Below are positions 1 through 7,930 of a DNA stretch of 64,000 bases, in pieces. Both the position numbers and the translations under genes were made by a program. Each line of letters starts with the position of its first letter. Position 1 is the stretch's first letter. The stretch covers positions 1-64,000 of the forward strand of contig DATIYT010000117.1 of assembly GCA_035517495.1 (NCBI GenBank), given 5' to 3'. Source of the stretch: DASZHJ01 sp035517495. Its GTDB lineage: Bacteria; Pseudomonadota; Alphaproteobacteria; ATCC43930; CGMCC-115725. The notes under the pieces are model-generated. The model was given only the letters and a program-made list of their open reading frames with translations, made no database searches and was not told the origin of the DNA.

Positions 1-145
1 CACGGAGATGGTGATGCCGGGGGACAACATCTCGATGGAGGTTGAGCTGATCGCGCCGATCGCCATGGAGAAGGGCCTGCGCTTCGCGATCCGCGAGGGC
101 GGCAAGACCGTCGGCGCCGGCGTCGTCGCCGACATCATAAAGTGA
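1..145 (+). CDS. tuf: Elongation factor Tu, C-terminal end (partial)
   Basis: The window opens inside this gene; codons run from base 2 to the TGA at 143-145 and give the last 47 residues. They include the EF-Tu domain III signatures VMPGDN, MEKGLRFAIREGG and the closing VGAGVV. EF-Tu is the GTPase that brings aminoacyl-tRNA to the ribosomal A site in the cytoplasm. Its place just upstream of rpsJ is the usual alphaproteobacterial rpsG-fusA-tuf-rpsJ order. The family normally ends in VV plus a few residues; here the tail is ADIIK. The identity is certain; only the 5' part is missing. Confidence 0.97.
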   Translation, partial: TEMVMPGDNISMEVELIAPIAMEKGLRFAIREGGKTVGAGVVADIIK

Positions 146-210
146 GACAGACGCGAGCATCGAGGGTTGGCGTGGCGGCTCGCTGCGCGCGGAAACAAGG
201 GAACTAGGCA

Positions 211-525
211 ATGGATAACCAAAACATCCGCATTCGACTGCGAGCCTACGATCACCGCGTCCTCGATCAGTCGACCAGCGAGATCGTCAACACCGCCAAG
301 CGGACGGGCGCGCGCGTGCGCGGACCCATTCCACTGCCGACCCGGATCGAGCGCTTCACCGTTCTACGGTCCCCGCACATCGACAAGAAGTCGCGCGAGC
401 AATTCGAGATTCGCACCCACAAGCGCGTGCTCGACATCATCGAGCCAACGCCGCAGACCGTGGACGCGCTGATGAAGCTCGATCTCGCCGCCGGCGTCGA
501 CGTCGACATCAAGTTGAACAACTGA
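211..525 (+). CDS. rpsJ: 30S ribosomal protein S10
   Basis: The 104-residue protein begins MDNQNIRIRLRAYDH and carries the S10 loop with GPIPLPTRIERFTVLRSPH, a full-length match to the family. S10 sits in the head of the small subunit and, in bacteria studied, also acts with NusB/NusE in transcription antitermination. The start has the weak upstream sequence AAGGGAACTAGGCA. It is the first gene of the S10 operon and lies 65 bases after tuf. That gap shows no clear promoter, so read-through from tuf is likely. Confidence 0.98.
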   Translation: MDNQNIRIRLRAYDHRVLDQSTSEIVNTAKRTGARVRGPIPLPTRIERFTVLRSPHIDKKSREQFEIRTHKRVLDIIEPTPQTVDALMKLDLAAGVDVDIKLNN

Positions 526-533
526 GGCGATCC

Positions 534-1250
534 ATGCGCACCGGTCTCATCGCCCAGAAGCTCGGGATGTCCCGAGTGTTCGCCGAGGACGGCACGCACG
601 TGCCCGTGACCGTGCTCAAAGTCGAGAATTGCCAGGTGGTGGCTGTCCGGACCGAGGAGAAGGACGGCTACAGCGCCGTGCAATTGGGCGTCGGCACGCG
701 CCGCGTCAAGAACGTCACCAAGCCGCAACGTGGCCACTTCGCCAAGGCGCAGGTCGAACCCAAGCGCAAGCTGGCGGAGTTCAGGGTCACCAAGGACGCG
801 CTGCTGGACGTGGGTGCGGAGCTGTCGGTAGAGCATTTCCTGCCCGGCCAATTCGTCGACGTGATCGGCATCAGCATCGGGCGCGGCTTCCAGGGCGTGA
901 TGAAACGGCACAACTTCGGTGGCCTGCGCGCGAGCCACGGCGTCTCGGTCTCGCACCGCAGTCACGGCTCGACCGGGCAACGCCAGGACCCCGGCAAGGT
1001 CTTCAAGAACAAGCGCATGGCGGGCCACATGGGGGCAGCGCGGGTGACCACGCAGAACCTCGCGGTGGTTTCGACCGATACCGAGCGCGGATTGATCCTG
1101 CTGCGCGGCGCCGTGCCGGGTTTCGAAGGCGGCTACGTGCTGCTGCGCGATGCCGCAAAGCGGCGACCACCCAAGGATATGAAGCTGCCCTTCCCAGCCG
1201 CGCTCAAAAGCAAGGCCACGCCGGCGGCGGCCGAAGGCGGAGACGAGTGA
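534..1250 (+). CDS. rplC: 50S ribosomal protein L3
   Basis: At 238 residues the protein is slightly longer than the roughly 210 of E. coli because of a C-terminal Ala/Lys-rich tail. It begins MRTGLIAQKLGMSRVF and holds the conserved central loop SHRSHGSTGQRQDPGKVFKN, which reaches toward the peptidyl-transferase centre and contains the glutamine methylated by PrmB in other bacteria. L3 is one of the first proteins to bind 23S rRNA during assembly. It starts 8 bases after rpsJ and ends just before rplD, consistent with one transcript. Confidence 0.98.
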   Translation: MRTGLIAQKLGMSRVFAEDGTHVPVTVLKVENCQVVAVRTEEKDGYSAVQLGVGTRRVKNVTKPQRGHFAKAQVEPKRKLAEFRVTKDALLDVGAELSVEHFLPGQFVDVIGISIGRGFQGVMKRHNFGGLRASHGVSVSHRSHGSTGQRQDPGKVFKNKRMAGHMGAARVTTQNLAVVSTDTERGLILLRGAVPGFEGGYVLLRDAAKRRPPKDMKLPFPAALKSKATPAAAEGGDE

Positions 1251-1251
1251 G

Positions 1252-1872
1252 ATGAAGGTCAACGTCACCAATCTCGATGCCGAGCGGGTCGGCGACATCG
1301 ATCTCGCGGACGAGGTGTTCGGCGCCACGGTGCGGCGCGATATCCTTGCGCGGGTCGTCAACTGGCAGCTCGCCAAGCGGCGCGCCGGCACGCACAAGGC
1401 CAAGGGCATCTCCGACATTCAGGGCACCACCAAGAAGCCCTGGCGCCAGAAGGGCACCGGCCGCGCGCGTCAAGGGAGCCTCCGGTCGCCGCAATTCCGC
1501 GGCGGCGCGGTGATCTTCGGACCGATACCGCGTGATCACGGCTTCGGCCTGCAAAAGAAAGTGCGCCGGCTCGGCATGCTGAGTGCGCTCTCGGCGAAGC
1601 AGGCGGACGGCAAGCTGGTGGTGCTCGATAGCGCGAGCCTTCCGGCGGCCAAGACCAAGGAGCTGGCGCAACGCTTCAAGAAGCTCGGCTGGGGCTCGGT
1701 GCTGATCATCGACGGTCCCGAGGTCGATGAGGGATTCGCGCGCGCCGCGCGCAACCTGCCCAAGGTCGACGTGCTGCCGCAGCAGGGCGCCAACGTTTAC
1801 GACATTTTGCGCCGGGACACCCTGGTTTTGACCCGTGCGGCGGTACAGCATCTGGAGGCGCGCCTCAAATGA
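1252..1872 (+). CDS. rplD: 50S ribosomal protein L4
   Basis: This 206-residue protein has the L4 loop with TKKPWRQKGTGRARQGSLRSPQFRGG at about residues 60-85, which lines the peptide exit tunnel. L4 is an early 23S rRNA binder. In E. coli it also represses its own operon, but whether that happens here cannot be seen. The ATG lies one base after the rplC stop, and the stop overlaps the rplW start by four bases (ATGA), so translation is probably coupled. Confidence 0.97.
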   Translation: MKVNVTNLDAERVGDIDLADEVFGATVRRDILARVVNWQLAKRRAGTHKAKGISDIQGTTKKPWRQKGTGRARQGSLRSPQFRGGAVIFGPIPRDHGFGLQKKVRRLGMLSALSAKQADGKLVVLDSASLPAAKTKELAQRFKKLGWGSVLIIDGPEVDEGFARAARNLPKVDVLPQQGANVYDILRRDTLVLTRAAVQHLEARLK

Positions 1873-2201
1873 GCCGATTCCGCGTCATTCCGCGCCGCGA
1901 TCTCAAGCTCTCGCGCGAGCGCATGTACGAGATCGTGCAGCGGCCGGTGATCACCGAGAAGGCGACCATGGCCTCCGAGCACAATCAGGTCACCTTTCGC
2001 GTGCCGCTTGACGCCAACAAGTTCGAGGTGAAGGCGGCGGTCGAGGGGTTGTTCAAGGTCAAGGTGACCGCGGTCAACACGCTGCGCGTCAAGGGCAAGG
2101 TCAAGCGCTTCCGGGGCATGGTCGGGCGGCGCTCCGACACCAAGAAAGCGATCGTCACCCTCGCCGAGGGTTCGAAGATCGACGTGACCACGGGGATCTG
2201 A
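1869..2201 (+). CDS. rplW: 50S ribosomal protein L23
   Basis: The 110-residue frame contains the L23 opening MYEIVQRPVITEKAT from residue 19 and the core KAAVEGLFKVKVTAVNTLRVKGK. L23 sits at the tunnel exit and docks trigger factor and SRP. The chosen ATG overlaps the rplD stop by four bases, which favours an 18-residue basic N-terminal extension over the internal ATG at 1923. Alphaproteobacterial L23 proteins often have such short leaders. The start is therefore likely but not certain; the identity is secure. Confidence 0.95.
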   Translation: MSRFRVIPRRDLKLSRERMYEIVQRPVITEKATMASEHNQVTFRVPLDANKFEVKAAVEGLFKVKVTAVNTLRVKGKVKRFRGMVGRRSDTKKAIVTLAEGSKIDVTTGI

Positions 2202-2205
2202 CGCC

Positions 2206-3033
2206 ATGGCACTGAAGAGCTTCAAGCCGAGCACGCCAGGGCAGCGCCAGCTCATCATCATCGATCGCAGCGAGCTGTGGAAGGGTCCGCCGGTCAAGGA
2301 ATTGACCGAGGGCAAGCGCGAGCAGGGCGGACGCAACCAACACGGCCACATCACCGTGCGCTGGCGCGGCGGTGGTCATAAGCGGCGTTACCGGATCATC
2401 GATTTCAAGCGGGCCAAGCGCGACATGGCGGCTGAGGTCGAGCGCATCGAATACGACCCCAACCGGAGCGCCTTCATCGCGCTCCTCAAATACGAGGATG
2501 GCGAGCAGGCCTACATTCTGGCCCCGCAGCGGCTCAGGGCCGGCGACAAGGTCGTGGCGGGCGAGCGCGTTGACGTGAAACCCGGCAACGCAATGCCGAT
2601 GCGAAACATCCCCGTCGGCACCATCATTCACAACGTCGAGATGCGGCCAGGCAAGGGCGGCCAACTCGCGCGCGCCGCGGGAACTTTCGTGCAGCTCGTG
2701 GGCCGCGATGCCGGCTATGCGCTGCTGCGCCTATCGTCCGGCGAGGTGCGCATGGTGCGCGGCGAATGCATGGCGACGATCGGCGCGGTCTCCAATCCGG
2801 ACGAGCAGAACATTGTGATCGCCAAAGCCGGGCGCAATCGCTGGCTCGGTCGCCGTCCCTCGGTGCGCGGCGTGGCGATGAATCCGGTCGACCATCCCCT
2901 GGGTGGCGGAGAAGGCAAGAGCTCGGGCGGCCGTCATCCGGTGACACCATGGGGCAAGGGCACGAAGGGCACCAAGACGCGGCACAACAAGGCGACGGAC
3001 CGCTACATCCTGCGGCGCCGGCGCCAGAAATAG
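2206..3033 (+). CDS. rplB: 50S ribosomal protein L2
   Basis: The 275-residue protein matches L2 over its whole length, from MALKSFKPSTPGQRQL to the basic C-terminus. The near-invariant stretch MNPVDHP-GGGEGKSSGGRHPVTPWG near residues 224-250 carries the histidine placed close to the peptidyl-transferase centre. L2 is needed for subunit joining. It begins four bases after rplW. No irregularities were seen. Confidence 0.98.
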   Translation: MALKSFKPSTPGQRQLIIIDRSELWKGPPVKELTEGKREQGGRNQHGHITVRWRGGGHKRRYRIIDFKRAKRDMAAEVERIEYDPNRSAFIALLKYEDGEQAYILAPQRLRAGDKVVAGERVDVKPGNAMPMRNIPVGTIIHNVEMRPGKGGQLARAAGTFVQLVGRDAGYALLRLSSGEVRMVRGECMATIGAVSNPDEQNIVIAKAGRNRWLGRRPSVRGVAMNPVDHPLGGGEGKSSGGRHPVTPWGKGTKGTKTRHNKATDRYILRRRRQK

Positions 3034-3046
3034 CGGAGAGGCGAGA

Positions 3047-3328
3047 GTGGCACGATCAGTCTGGAAAGGTCCGTTCGTCGACGGCTACTTGCTGAAGAAA
3101 GCCGAGAAAGCGCGCGGCTCCGGCCGTAACGAGGTCATCAAGACCTGGTCGCGCCGCTCGACCATTTTCCCGCAATTCGTGGGCCTCACCTTCGGCGTTT
3201 ACAACGGCCACAAATTCATCCCGGTGCTGGTGACCGAGAACATGATCGGCCATAAGCTCGGGGAGTTCGCGCCGACGCGGCACTTCCAGAGCCATTCCGC
3301 CGACCGCAAGGTCAAGAAGGAGGAATAG
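3047..3328 (+). CDS. rpsS: 30S ribosomal protein S19
   Basis: This 93-residue protein begins with a GTG codon preceded by GGAGAGGCGAGA. It shows the S19 hallmarks ARSVWKGPFVDGYLL, WSRRSTIFPQFVGLTFGVYNG and GHKLGEFAPTRHF. S19 binds S13 and the 16S rRNA head near the A-site tRNA. It lies 13 bases after rplB and four before rplV. The GTG start is the only reasonable one because there is no ATG near the conserved N-terminus. Confidence 0.97.
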   Translation: MARSVWKGPFVDGYLLKKAEKARGSGRNEVIKTWSRRSTIFPQFVGLTFGVYNGHKFIPVLVTENMIGHKLGEFAPTRHFQSHSADRKVKKEE

Positions 3329-3332
3329 GCCA

Positions 3333-3725
3333 ATGGGCAAGCCTGCAACGCCGCGCGCGCTGGCCGAGACCGAGGCCAAGGCTTATCTGCATGGCCTCAA
3401 GATCAGCGCGCGCAAGCTCAACCTGGTCGCACAGACGATCCGCGGTAAGGCCGCGAACGCCGCGCTGGCGGAGCTCACCTTCTCCAGGAAGCGCATTGCG
3501 CGCGACGTGAGGAAGGTGCTGCAGGCGGCGATTGCCAACGCCGAAAACAATCACCAGCTCGACGTCGATCGCTTGTTCGTCAAGGAGGCGAGCGTCGGGC
3601 GCGCCTTCACCTTGAGCCGCTTTCACACCCGTGGCCGCGGCAAGGTGGCGCATATCGAAAAATACTTCAGCAATTTGACCGTGATCGTCGAAGAGCGGAG
3701 CGAGCAGCAAGAGGAGAAGGCCTGA
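3333..3725 (+). CDS. rplV: 50S ribosomal protein L22
   Basis: At 130 residues this is a full L22. It has the core ISARKLNLVAQTIRGK, the motif NAENNHQLDVDRLFV, and the beta-hairpin region FTLSRFHTRGRGK that lines the exit tunnel and is linked to macrolide sensitivity in other species. A short Gln/Glu-rich tail closes the protein. Its TGA shares one base with the rpsC ATG (TGATG), which implies coupled translation. Confidence 0.97.
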   Translation: MGKPATPRALAETEAKAYLHGLKISARKLNLVAQTIRGKAANAALAELTFSRKRIARDVRKVLQAAIANAENNHQLDVDRLFVKEASVGRAFTLSRFHTRGRGKVAHIEKYFSNLTVIVEERSEQQEEKA

Positions 3726-4405
3726 TGGGCCAGAAGGTCAATCCCGTCGGGCTGAGGCTCGGCATCAACCGCACCTGGGATTCGCGCTGGTTCGCCCGCC
3801 GCGATTACGGCAAGCTGCTGCACGAGGATCTGCGGCTCAGGAAATTCCTGACCGAGCGGCTGGCGCAAGCGGGCGTCAGCCGGATCGTGATCGAGCGCGC
3901 CGCCAAGAAGACCCGCATCACCATCCATTCCGCGCGTCCTGGCGTCGTCATCGGCAAGAAAGGCGCCGACATCGAGAAGCTGCGCGTCGACCTCGGCAAG
4001 ATGACCAACAGCGAGGTCAGTCTCAACATCATCGAAATCCGCAAGCCCGAGATCGAGGCGAAGCTGATTGCCGAGAACATCGCGCAACAACTGGAGCGCC
4101 GCGTCGCCTTCCGCCGCGCGATGAAGCGCGCCGTGCAATCGGCGATGCGCCTCGGCGCGCTCGGCATCCGCATCAACTGCTCCGGGCGGCTGGGCGGCGC
4201 CGAGATCGCGCGCATGGAATGGTACCGCGAGGGCCGCGTGCCGCTGCACACGCTCCGCGCCGACGTGGATTTCGGTTACGGCACCGCCAAGACCACTTAC
4301 GGCACGTGCGGCGTCAAGGTTTGGGTGTTCCGCGGCGAGGTGATGCAGCACGATCCGATGGCGCAGGACAAGCGCGCGCTCGAGGCGCAACCGGCGCGCG
4401 CATGA
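3725..4405 (+). CDS. rpsC: 30S ribosomal protein S3
   Basis: The 226-residue protein starts MGQKVNPVGLRLGINRTWDSRW. It contains the KH domain with VVIGKKGADIEKLR at about residues 76-90, and the C-terminal domain with GRLGGAEIARMEWYREGRVPLHTLRADVDFG. S3 forms part of the mRNA entry tunnel and contributes to ribosomal helicase activity. It overlaps rplV by one base and is followed after 26 bases by rplP. Confidence 0.98.
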   Translation: MGQKVNPVGLRLGINRTWDSRWFARRDYGKLLHEDLRLRKFLTERLAQAGVSRIVIERAAKKTRITIHSARPGVVIGKKGADIEKLRVDLGKMTNSEVSLNIIEIRKPEIEAKLIAENIAQQLERRVAFRRAMKRAVQSAMRLGALGIRINCSGRLGGAEIARMEWYREGRVPLHTLRADVDFGYGTAKTTYGTCGVKVWVFRGEVMQHDPMAQDKRALEAQPARA

Positions 4406-4431
4406 CCCAATAAGGAAAAGGTTCGACTTTT

Positions 4432-4857
4432 ATGCTCAGTCCCGCCCGCACTAGGTACCGTAAGGCGCACAAGGGCCGCATTCATGGCGCGTCCAAGGGC
4501 GGCACGTCGCTCAATTTCGGCAATTGCGGCTTGAAGGCGCTCGAGCCGGGCCGCGTCACGGCGCGCCAGCTCGAGGCCGCACGCCGCGCGATCACGCGCC
4601 ATATCCGCCGTGTCGGCCGCATCTGGATCTGCATCTTTCCGGACGTGCCGGTGTCCTTGAAGCCCGCCGAGGTCCGCATGGGATCGGGCAAGGGCAATCC
4701 CGAATTCTGGGTCTGCCGCGTGAAGCCGGGTCGCATCTTGTTCGAGATGGATGGCGTTCCGACACAAGTTGCCAACGAGGCGTTCGCGCTCGCGGCGGCA
4801 AAGCTGCCGATCGCGACCAAGGTCGTGCGGCGCTTGGGTGAGGAGGCGAGCCCATGA
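4432..4857 (+). CDS. rplP: 50S ribosomal protein L16
   Basis: The protein is 141 residues. It begins MLSPARTRYRKAHKGR and contains FGNCGLKALEPGRVTARQLEAARRAITR plus the MGSGKGNPEFWVCRVKPGR loop close to the A site. L16 helps position A-site tRNA and completes the peptidyl-transferase region late in assembly. The start is preceded by AAGGAAAAGG, a good ribosome binding site. Its stop overlaps the rpmC ATG by four bases. Confidence 0.98.
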   Translation: MLSPARTRYRKAHKGRIHGASKGGTSLNFGNCGLKALEPGRVTARQLEAARRAITRHIRRVGRIWICIFPDVPVSLKPAEVRMGSGKGNPEFWVCRVKPGRILFEMDGVPTQVANEAFALAAAKLPIATKVVRRLGEEASP

Positions 4858-5057
4858 ACGCGAGCGAAGTGAGAGGCAAGACCACGGACGAGCTTGCCGC
4901 AGAGTTGGAGCAGCTCTCCAAGGAAGTATTCAACCTGCGCTTCCAGAAGGCGAGCGGTCAGCTCGAGAACACCGCGCGCGTGCGCGAGGTCCGCCGCACC
5001 ATCGCCCGCATCAAAACGGTGCTGGGCGAGCGCGAGCGGGCGGCGGGCGAGAGGTAG
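4854..5057 (+). CDS. rpmC: 50S ribosomal protein L29
   Basis: This small 67-residue protein shows the L29 pattern of two helices: VRGKTTDELAAELEQLSKEVFNLRFQKASGQLENTARVREVRRTIARIKTVL. L29 lies beside the tunnel exit near L23. It is translationally coupled to rplP through an ATGA overlap and ends five bases before rpsQ. Length and motifs are normal for the family. Confidence 0.97.
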   Translation: MNASEVRGKTTDELAAELEQLSKEVFNLRFQKASGQLENTARVREVRRTIARIKTVLGERERAAGER

Positions 5058-5062
5058 GATCC

Positions 5063-5389
5063 ATGCCGAAGCGAATCCTTCAGGGCGTCGTAGTGAGCGA
5101 CGTGCAGAACAAAACGGTGGTGGTGCGCGTCGAGCGGCGTGTGATGCACCCCGTCTACAAGAAATACATCACGCGCTCCAAGAAGTACGCGGCGCATGAT
5201 GAGGCGAACGCCTTCAAGGTGGGCGATGTCGTGCGCATCGAAGAGAGCCGACCGCTCTCCAAGACCAAGCGCTGGGTGGTGCTGGCGACCGTCGCGGGCC
5301 CGGTCTCGGCGCGCGCGGCACAACTCGAGCGACCTGCCCGCCGGCGGGCGAAAGCACCCGCGGCCGAAACGGCGGCCCCCAAGGAGTAG
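5063..5389 (+). CDS. rpsQ: 30S ribosomal protein S17 with C-terminal extension
   Basis: The ATG at 5063 gives MPKRILQGVVVSDVQNKTVVVRV, the normal S17 N-terminus; a longer open frame upstream only overlaps rpmC and is discarded. The core OB-fold runs to about residue 82 (VGDVVRIEESRPLSKTKRW). The protein then continues for about 25 residues rich in Ala, Arg and Lys to 108, against about 80-87 in most bacteria. S17 binds the 5' domain of 16S rRNA early in assembly. The gene starts five bases after rpmC and ends five before rplN. Confidence 0.96.
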   Translation: MPKRILQGVVVSDVQNKTVVVRVERRVMHPVYKKYITRSKKYAAHDEANAFKVGDVVRIEESRPLSKTKRWVVLATVAGPVSARAAQLERPARRRAKAPAAETAAPKE

Positions 5390-5394
5390 GCGCC

Positions 5395-5763
5395 ATGATC
5401 CAGATGCAGACCAATCTCGATGTGGCCGACAATTCCGGCGCTCGGCGCGTCCAGTGCATCAAGGTGCTGGGCGGCTCCAAGCGCAAATACGCGACCATCG
5501 GCGACGTGATCGTGGTCTCGGTCAAGGAGGCGATCCCGCGCCGTACCGTCAAGAAGGGCGACGTCCATCAAGCGGTGATCGTGCGGACGGCCAAGGAGAT
5601 TCGTCGCGTCGACGGCACTGCAATCCGCTTCGACCGCAACGCCGCGGTGCTGATCAACAAGCAGGGCGAGCCGATTGGCACCCGCATCTTCGGACCGGTG
5701 ACGCGCGAGCTCCGCGCGCGCAAGTTCATGAAGATCGTGTCGCTCGCGCCCGAGGTGCTCTGA
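5395..5763 (+). CDS. rplN: 50S ribosomal protein L14
   Basis: The 122-residue product is a textbook L14: MIQMQTNLDVADNSGAR, ILGG-like KVLGGSKRKYATIGDVIVVSVKEAIPR, and the C-terminal GTRIFGPVTRELR. L14 forms an intersubunit bridge with the small subunit and is the docking site of the silencing factor RsfS. It is the first gene of the part that corresponds to the E. coli spc operon, but no promoter is visible in the five-base gap, so the S10 and spc groups are probably one unit here. Confidence 0.98.
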   Translation: MIQMQTNLDVADNSGARRVQCIKVLGGSKRKYATIGDVIVVSVKEAIPRRTVKKGDVHQAVIVRTAKEIRRVDGTAIRFDRNAAVLINKQGEPIGTRIFGPVTRELRARKFMKIVSLAPEVL

Positions 5764-5766
5764 GTC

Positions 5767-6087
5767 ATGCCGAAGCTCAAGATCAAGAAGGGTGACAAGG
5801 TCGTGGTCATCACCGGCCGTGACAAGGGCAAGAGCGGCGAAGTGAAGCGCGTGTTGCCGGCGGAGAACCGCGTCGTCATCGAGGGCGTCGGTACGGTGAA
5901 GCGCCACACCAAGCCAAGCGCCGGCAATCCCGGCGGTATCGTCGAGCGGGAGCTCGCGATCGACGTCTCCAATGTCGCTTTCGTCGATCCGAAGTCTGGA
6001 CGTCCGACCCGGGTCGGCTACCGGACCTTGGCCGACGGCCGCAAGGTGCGCTTCGCCAAGCGCTCCGGCGAAATCATCGACGCCTGA
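5767..6087 (+). CDS. rplX: 50S ribosomal protein L24
   Basis: This 106-residue protein has the KOW motif at its start (KGDKVVVITGRDKGKSGEV), then NPGGIVERELAIDVSNV and the C-terminal RVGYRTLADGRKVRFAKRSGE. L24 is one of the two assembly-initiator proteins of the large subunit. It lies three bases after rplN, and its stop overlaps a start-like ATG of the rplE frame, which is not preferred (see rplE). Confidence 0.97.
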   Translation: MPKLKIKKGDKVVVITGRDKGKSGEVKRVLPAENRVVIEGVGTVKRHTKPSAGNPGGIVERELAIDVSNVAFVDPKSGRPTRVGYRTLADGRKVRFAKRSGEIIDA

Positions 6088-6098
6088 TGCGAGGAACC

Positions 6099-6638
6099 AT
6101 GACCCGTCTCAAAGAGCATTATGAGAAGGTGGTTCGGCCGTCGCTGATGAAGGAATTCAGCTACGCGAACGCGCTTGAAGTGCCGCGCCTCTCCAAGATC
6201 ATCATCAACATGGGCGTGGGCGAGGCGGTGCAGGACGTGAAGAAGGTCGACGCGGCTGTACGCGACCTGACCGCCATCTCCGGGCAAAAGCCGGTCGTGA
6301 CCCGTGCCAAGAAATCTATCGCTACCTACAAGCTCCGCGAGAACCTGCCGATCGGCTGCAAAGTGACGCTGCGGCGCGAGCGGATGTACGAATTTCTGGA
6401 CCGGCTCATCAACATCGCACTGCCTCGCGTGCGCGATTTCCGGGGCGTCTCCGGGCGCAGTTTCGATGGCCGCGGCAACTACGCCCTCGGCCTCAAGGAG
6501 CAGTTGGTCTTCCCGGAGATCGACTATGACCAGGTGGACGCGGTGCGCGGCATGGACATCATCATCGTCACTACCGCACGTACCGACAAGGAAGCCAAGT
6601 CGCTGCTGGCCGGCTTCCAGATGCCGTTTGTCAACTGA
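6099..6638 (+). CDS. rplE: 50S ribosomal protein L5
   Basis: The start at 6099 gives MTRLKEHYEKVVRP and a protein of 179 residues, the length of the E. coli protein, with GCGAGGA correctly spaced upstream. An in-frame ATG at 6087 would overlap the rplX stop and add only MRGT. Conserved blocks include PRLSKIIINMGVGEA, GQKPVVTRAKKSIATYKLREN and RVRDFRGVSGRSFDGRGNYALGLKEQLVFPEIDYD. L5 binds 5S rRNA and contacts the P-site tRNA from the central protuberance. Confidence 0.97.
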   Translation: MTRLKEHYEKVVRPSLMKEFSYANALEVPRLSKIIINMGVGEAVQDVKKVDAAVRDLTAISGQKPVVTRAKKSIATYKLRENLPIGCKVTLRRERMYEFLDRLINIALPRVRDFRGVSGRSFDGRGNYALGLKEQLVFPEIDYDQVDAVRGMDIIIVTTARTDKEAKSLLAGFQMPFVN

Positions 6639-6656
6639 CGCGAGCGAGGCCTACTG

Positions 6657-6962
6657 ATGGCAAAGACAAGTGCAGTGGACAAGAATCGCAAGCGCGAGGC
6701 GCTCGCCAAACGCTTTGCCGCCAAGCGTCGCCGCCTTAAGGCGATTGCCGACGACAAGACGCTGGCCGGCGAGGAACGGTTCGCCGCGCGGCTGAAGCTC
6801 GCCGAGCTGCCGCGCAATTCATCGCCGAACCGAGTCCGCAACCGCTGCGAGCTGAGCGGCCGGCCGCGCGGCGTCTATCGGAAGTTCAAGTTGTCGCGCA
6901 TCGCACTGCGCGAGCTCGCCTCGTCAGGCCAAGTGCCGGGCGTGGTCAAGTCGAGTTGGTAA
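6657..6962 (+). CDS. rpsN: 30S ribosomal protein S14
   Basis: The 101-residue protein is the long, zinc-independent form of S14. The C-terminal core NRCELSGRPRGVYRKFKLSRIALRELA lacks the CxxC pairs of the short zinc-binding form, as is usual in proteobacteria. S14 helps assemble the 30S head near S3 and S10. It starts 18 bases after rplE behind GCGAGGCC and ends 13 before rpsH. Confidence 0.97.
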   Translation: MAKTSAVDKNRKREALAKRFAAKRRRLKAIADDKTLAGEERFAARLKLAELPRNSSPNRVRNRCELSGRPRGVYRKFKLSRIALRELASSGQVPGVVKSSW

Positions 6963-6975
6963 GGGAGACGAGAGC

Positions 6976-7374
6976 ATGTCGATGAGCGATCCCCTTGGGG
7001 ATATGCTGAGCCGCATCCGTAACGGGCAGCGCGCGCACAAGCCGGTCGTGCGCTCGCCGGCCTCGAAGATCCGAGCCAACGTTCTCGAAGTGCTGCAGCG
7101 CGAGGGCTACATCCGCGGCTATAGCCGCGAGGAAGTCCGTCCGGGCATTTCGGAGCTCGCGATCGAGCTCAAATACGTGGACGGCGAGCCGGTCATTCGC
7201 GAGATCTCCCGCGTCTCGACGCCGGGCCGGCGAATCTATTCACGAATCTCCGACTTGCCACGCGTCTACAACGGGCTCGGCATCGCGATCCTGTCGACGC
7301 CGCGTGGCGTCATGTCCGACAACGAAGCGCGCGCCGCCAATGTCGGTGGCGAAGTGCTCTGTCGCGTGTTCTGA
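6976..7374 (+). CDS. rpsH: 30S ribosomal protein S8
   Basis: At 132 residues this is a normal S8. The N-terminus is MSMSDPLGDMLSRIRNGQ, and the C-terminal signature RRIYSRISDLPRVYNGLGIAILSTPRGVMSDNEARA is clear. S8 binds helix 21 of 16S rRNA and in E. coli represses the spc operon. The upstream AGGGAGACGAGAGC supports the ATG at 6976, though a second ATG at 6982 (MSDPLGD) would also be acceptable. Confidence 0.97.
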   Translation: MSMSDPLGDMLSRIRNGQRAHKPVVRSPASKIRANVLEVLQREGYIRGYSREEVRPGISELAIELKYVDGEPVIREISRVSTPGRRIYSRISDLPRVYNGLGIAILSTPRGVMSDNEARAANVGGEVLCRVF

Positions 7375-7382
7375 GGCAAGCC

Positions 7383-7916
7383 ATGTCCCGCGTCGGCAAG
7401 CATCCGATCTCCATTCCCCAAGGCGTCACCGTCGAGGTCGCGGGCGGCCAGGTTACCGCCAAGGGCAAGCTCGGCACGTTGAAAATGCCGGTCGGCCAGG
7501 ACGTAAGCGCCGCGGTCAAGGACGGCAAGGTGGTGGTAACGCCCAAGGCGGATCATAAACGGGCCCGCATGCAGTGGGGCACGACCCGCGCGCTCATCAA
7601 CAATATGGTGGCGGGGGTCTCCAAGGGCTTCTCGGTTGCGCTCGACATCAACGGCGTGGGATATCGGGCGGCGGTGCAGGGCAAGACCCTGAACCTGCAG
7701 CTGGGGTTCAGCCACGACGTCGTCTTTCCGATCCCGGAAGACATCAAGATCACCTGCGAGAAGCCGACCGCGATTCTGATCGCCGGTTGCGACCGGCAGC
7801 GCGTGGGCGAGGTCGCGGCCAAAATTCGCGCGTACCGCAAGCCCGAGCCCTATAAGGGCAAGGGCATCAAATACACGACCGAAACGATCCGTCGTAAGGA
7901 AGGCAAGAAGAAGTAA
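7383..7916 (+). CDS. rplF: 50S ribosomal protein L6
   Basis: The 177-residue protein matches the two-domain L6 fold. It begins MSRVGKHPISIPQGVTVEV and ends with the L6 signature KIRAYRKPEPYKGKGIKY followed by a Lys-rich tail. L6 lies near the sarcin-ricin loop at the base of the factor-binding stalk and is a late assembly protein. It follows rpsH by eight bases. Confidence 0.98.
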   Translation: MSRVGKHPISIPQGVTVEVAGGQVTAKGKLGTLKMPVGQDVSAAVKDGKVVVTPKADHKRARMQWGTTRALINNMVAGVSKGFSVALDINGVGYRAAVQGKTLNLQLGFSHDVVFPIPEDIKITCEKPTAILIAGCDRQRVGEVAAKIRAYRKPEPYKGKGIKYTTETIRRKEGKKK

Positions 7917-7930
7917 CGGGGCAACGAGCG

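Noticed and set aside
146..210. Promoter between tuf and rpsJ
   Set aside because: No hexamer pair with acceptable spacing was found; read-through from tuf is simpler.
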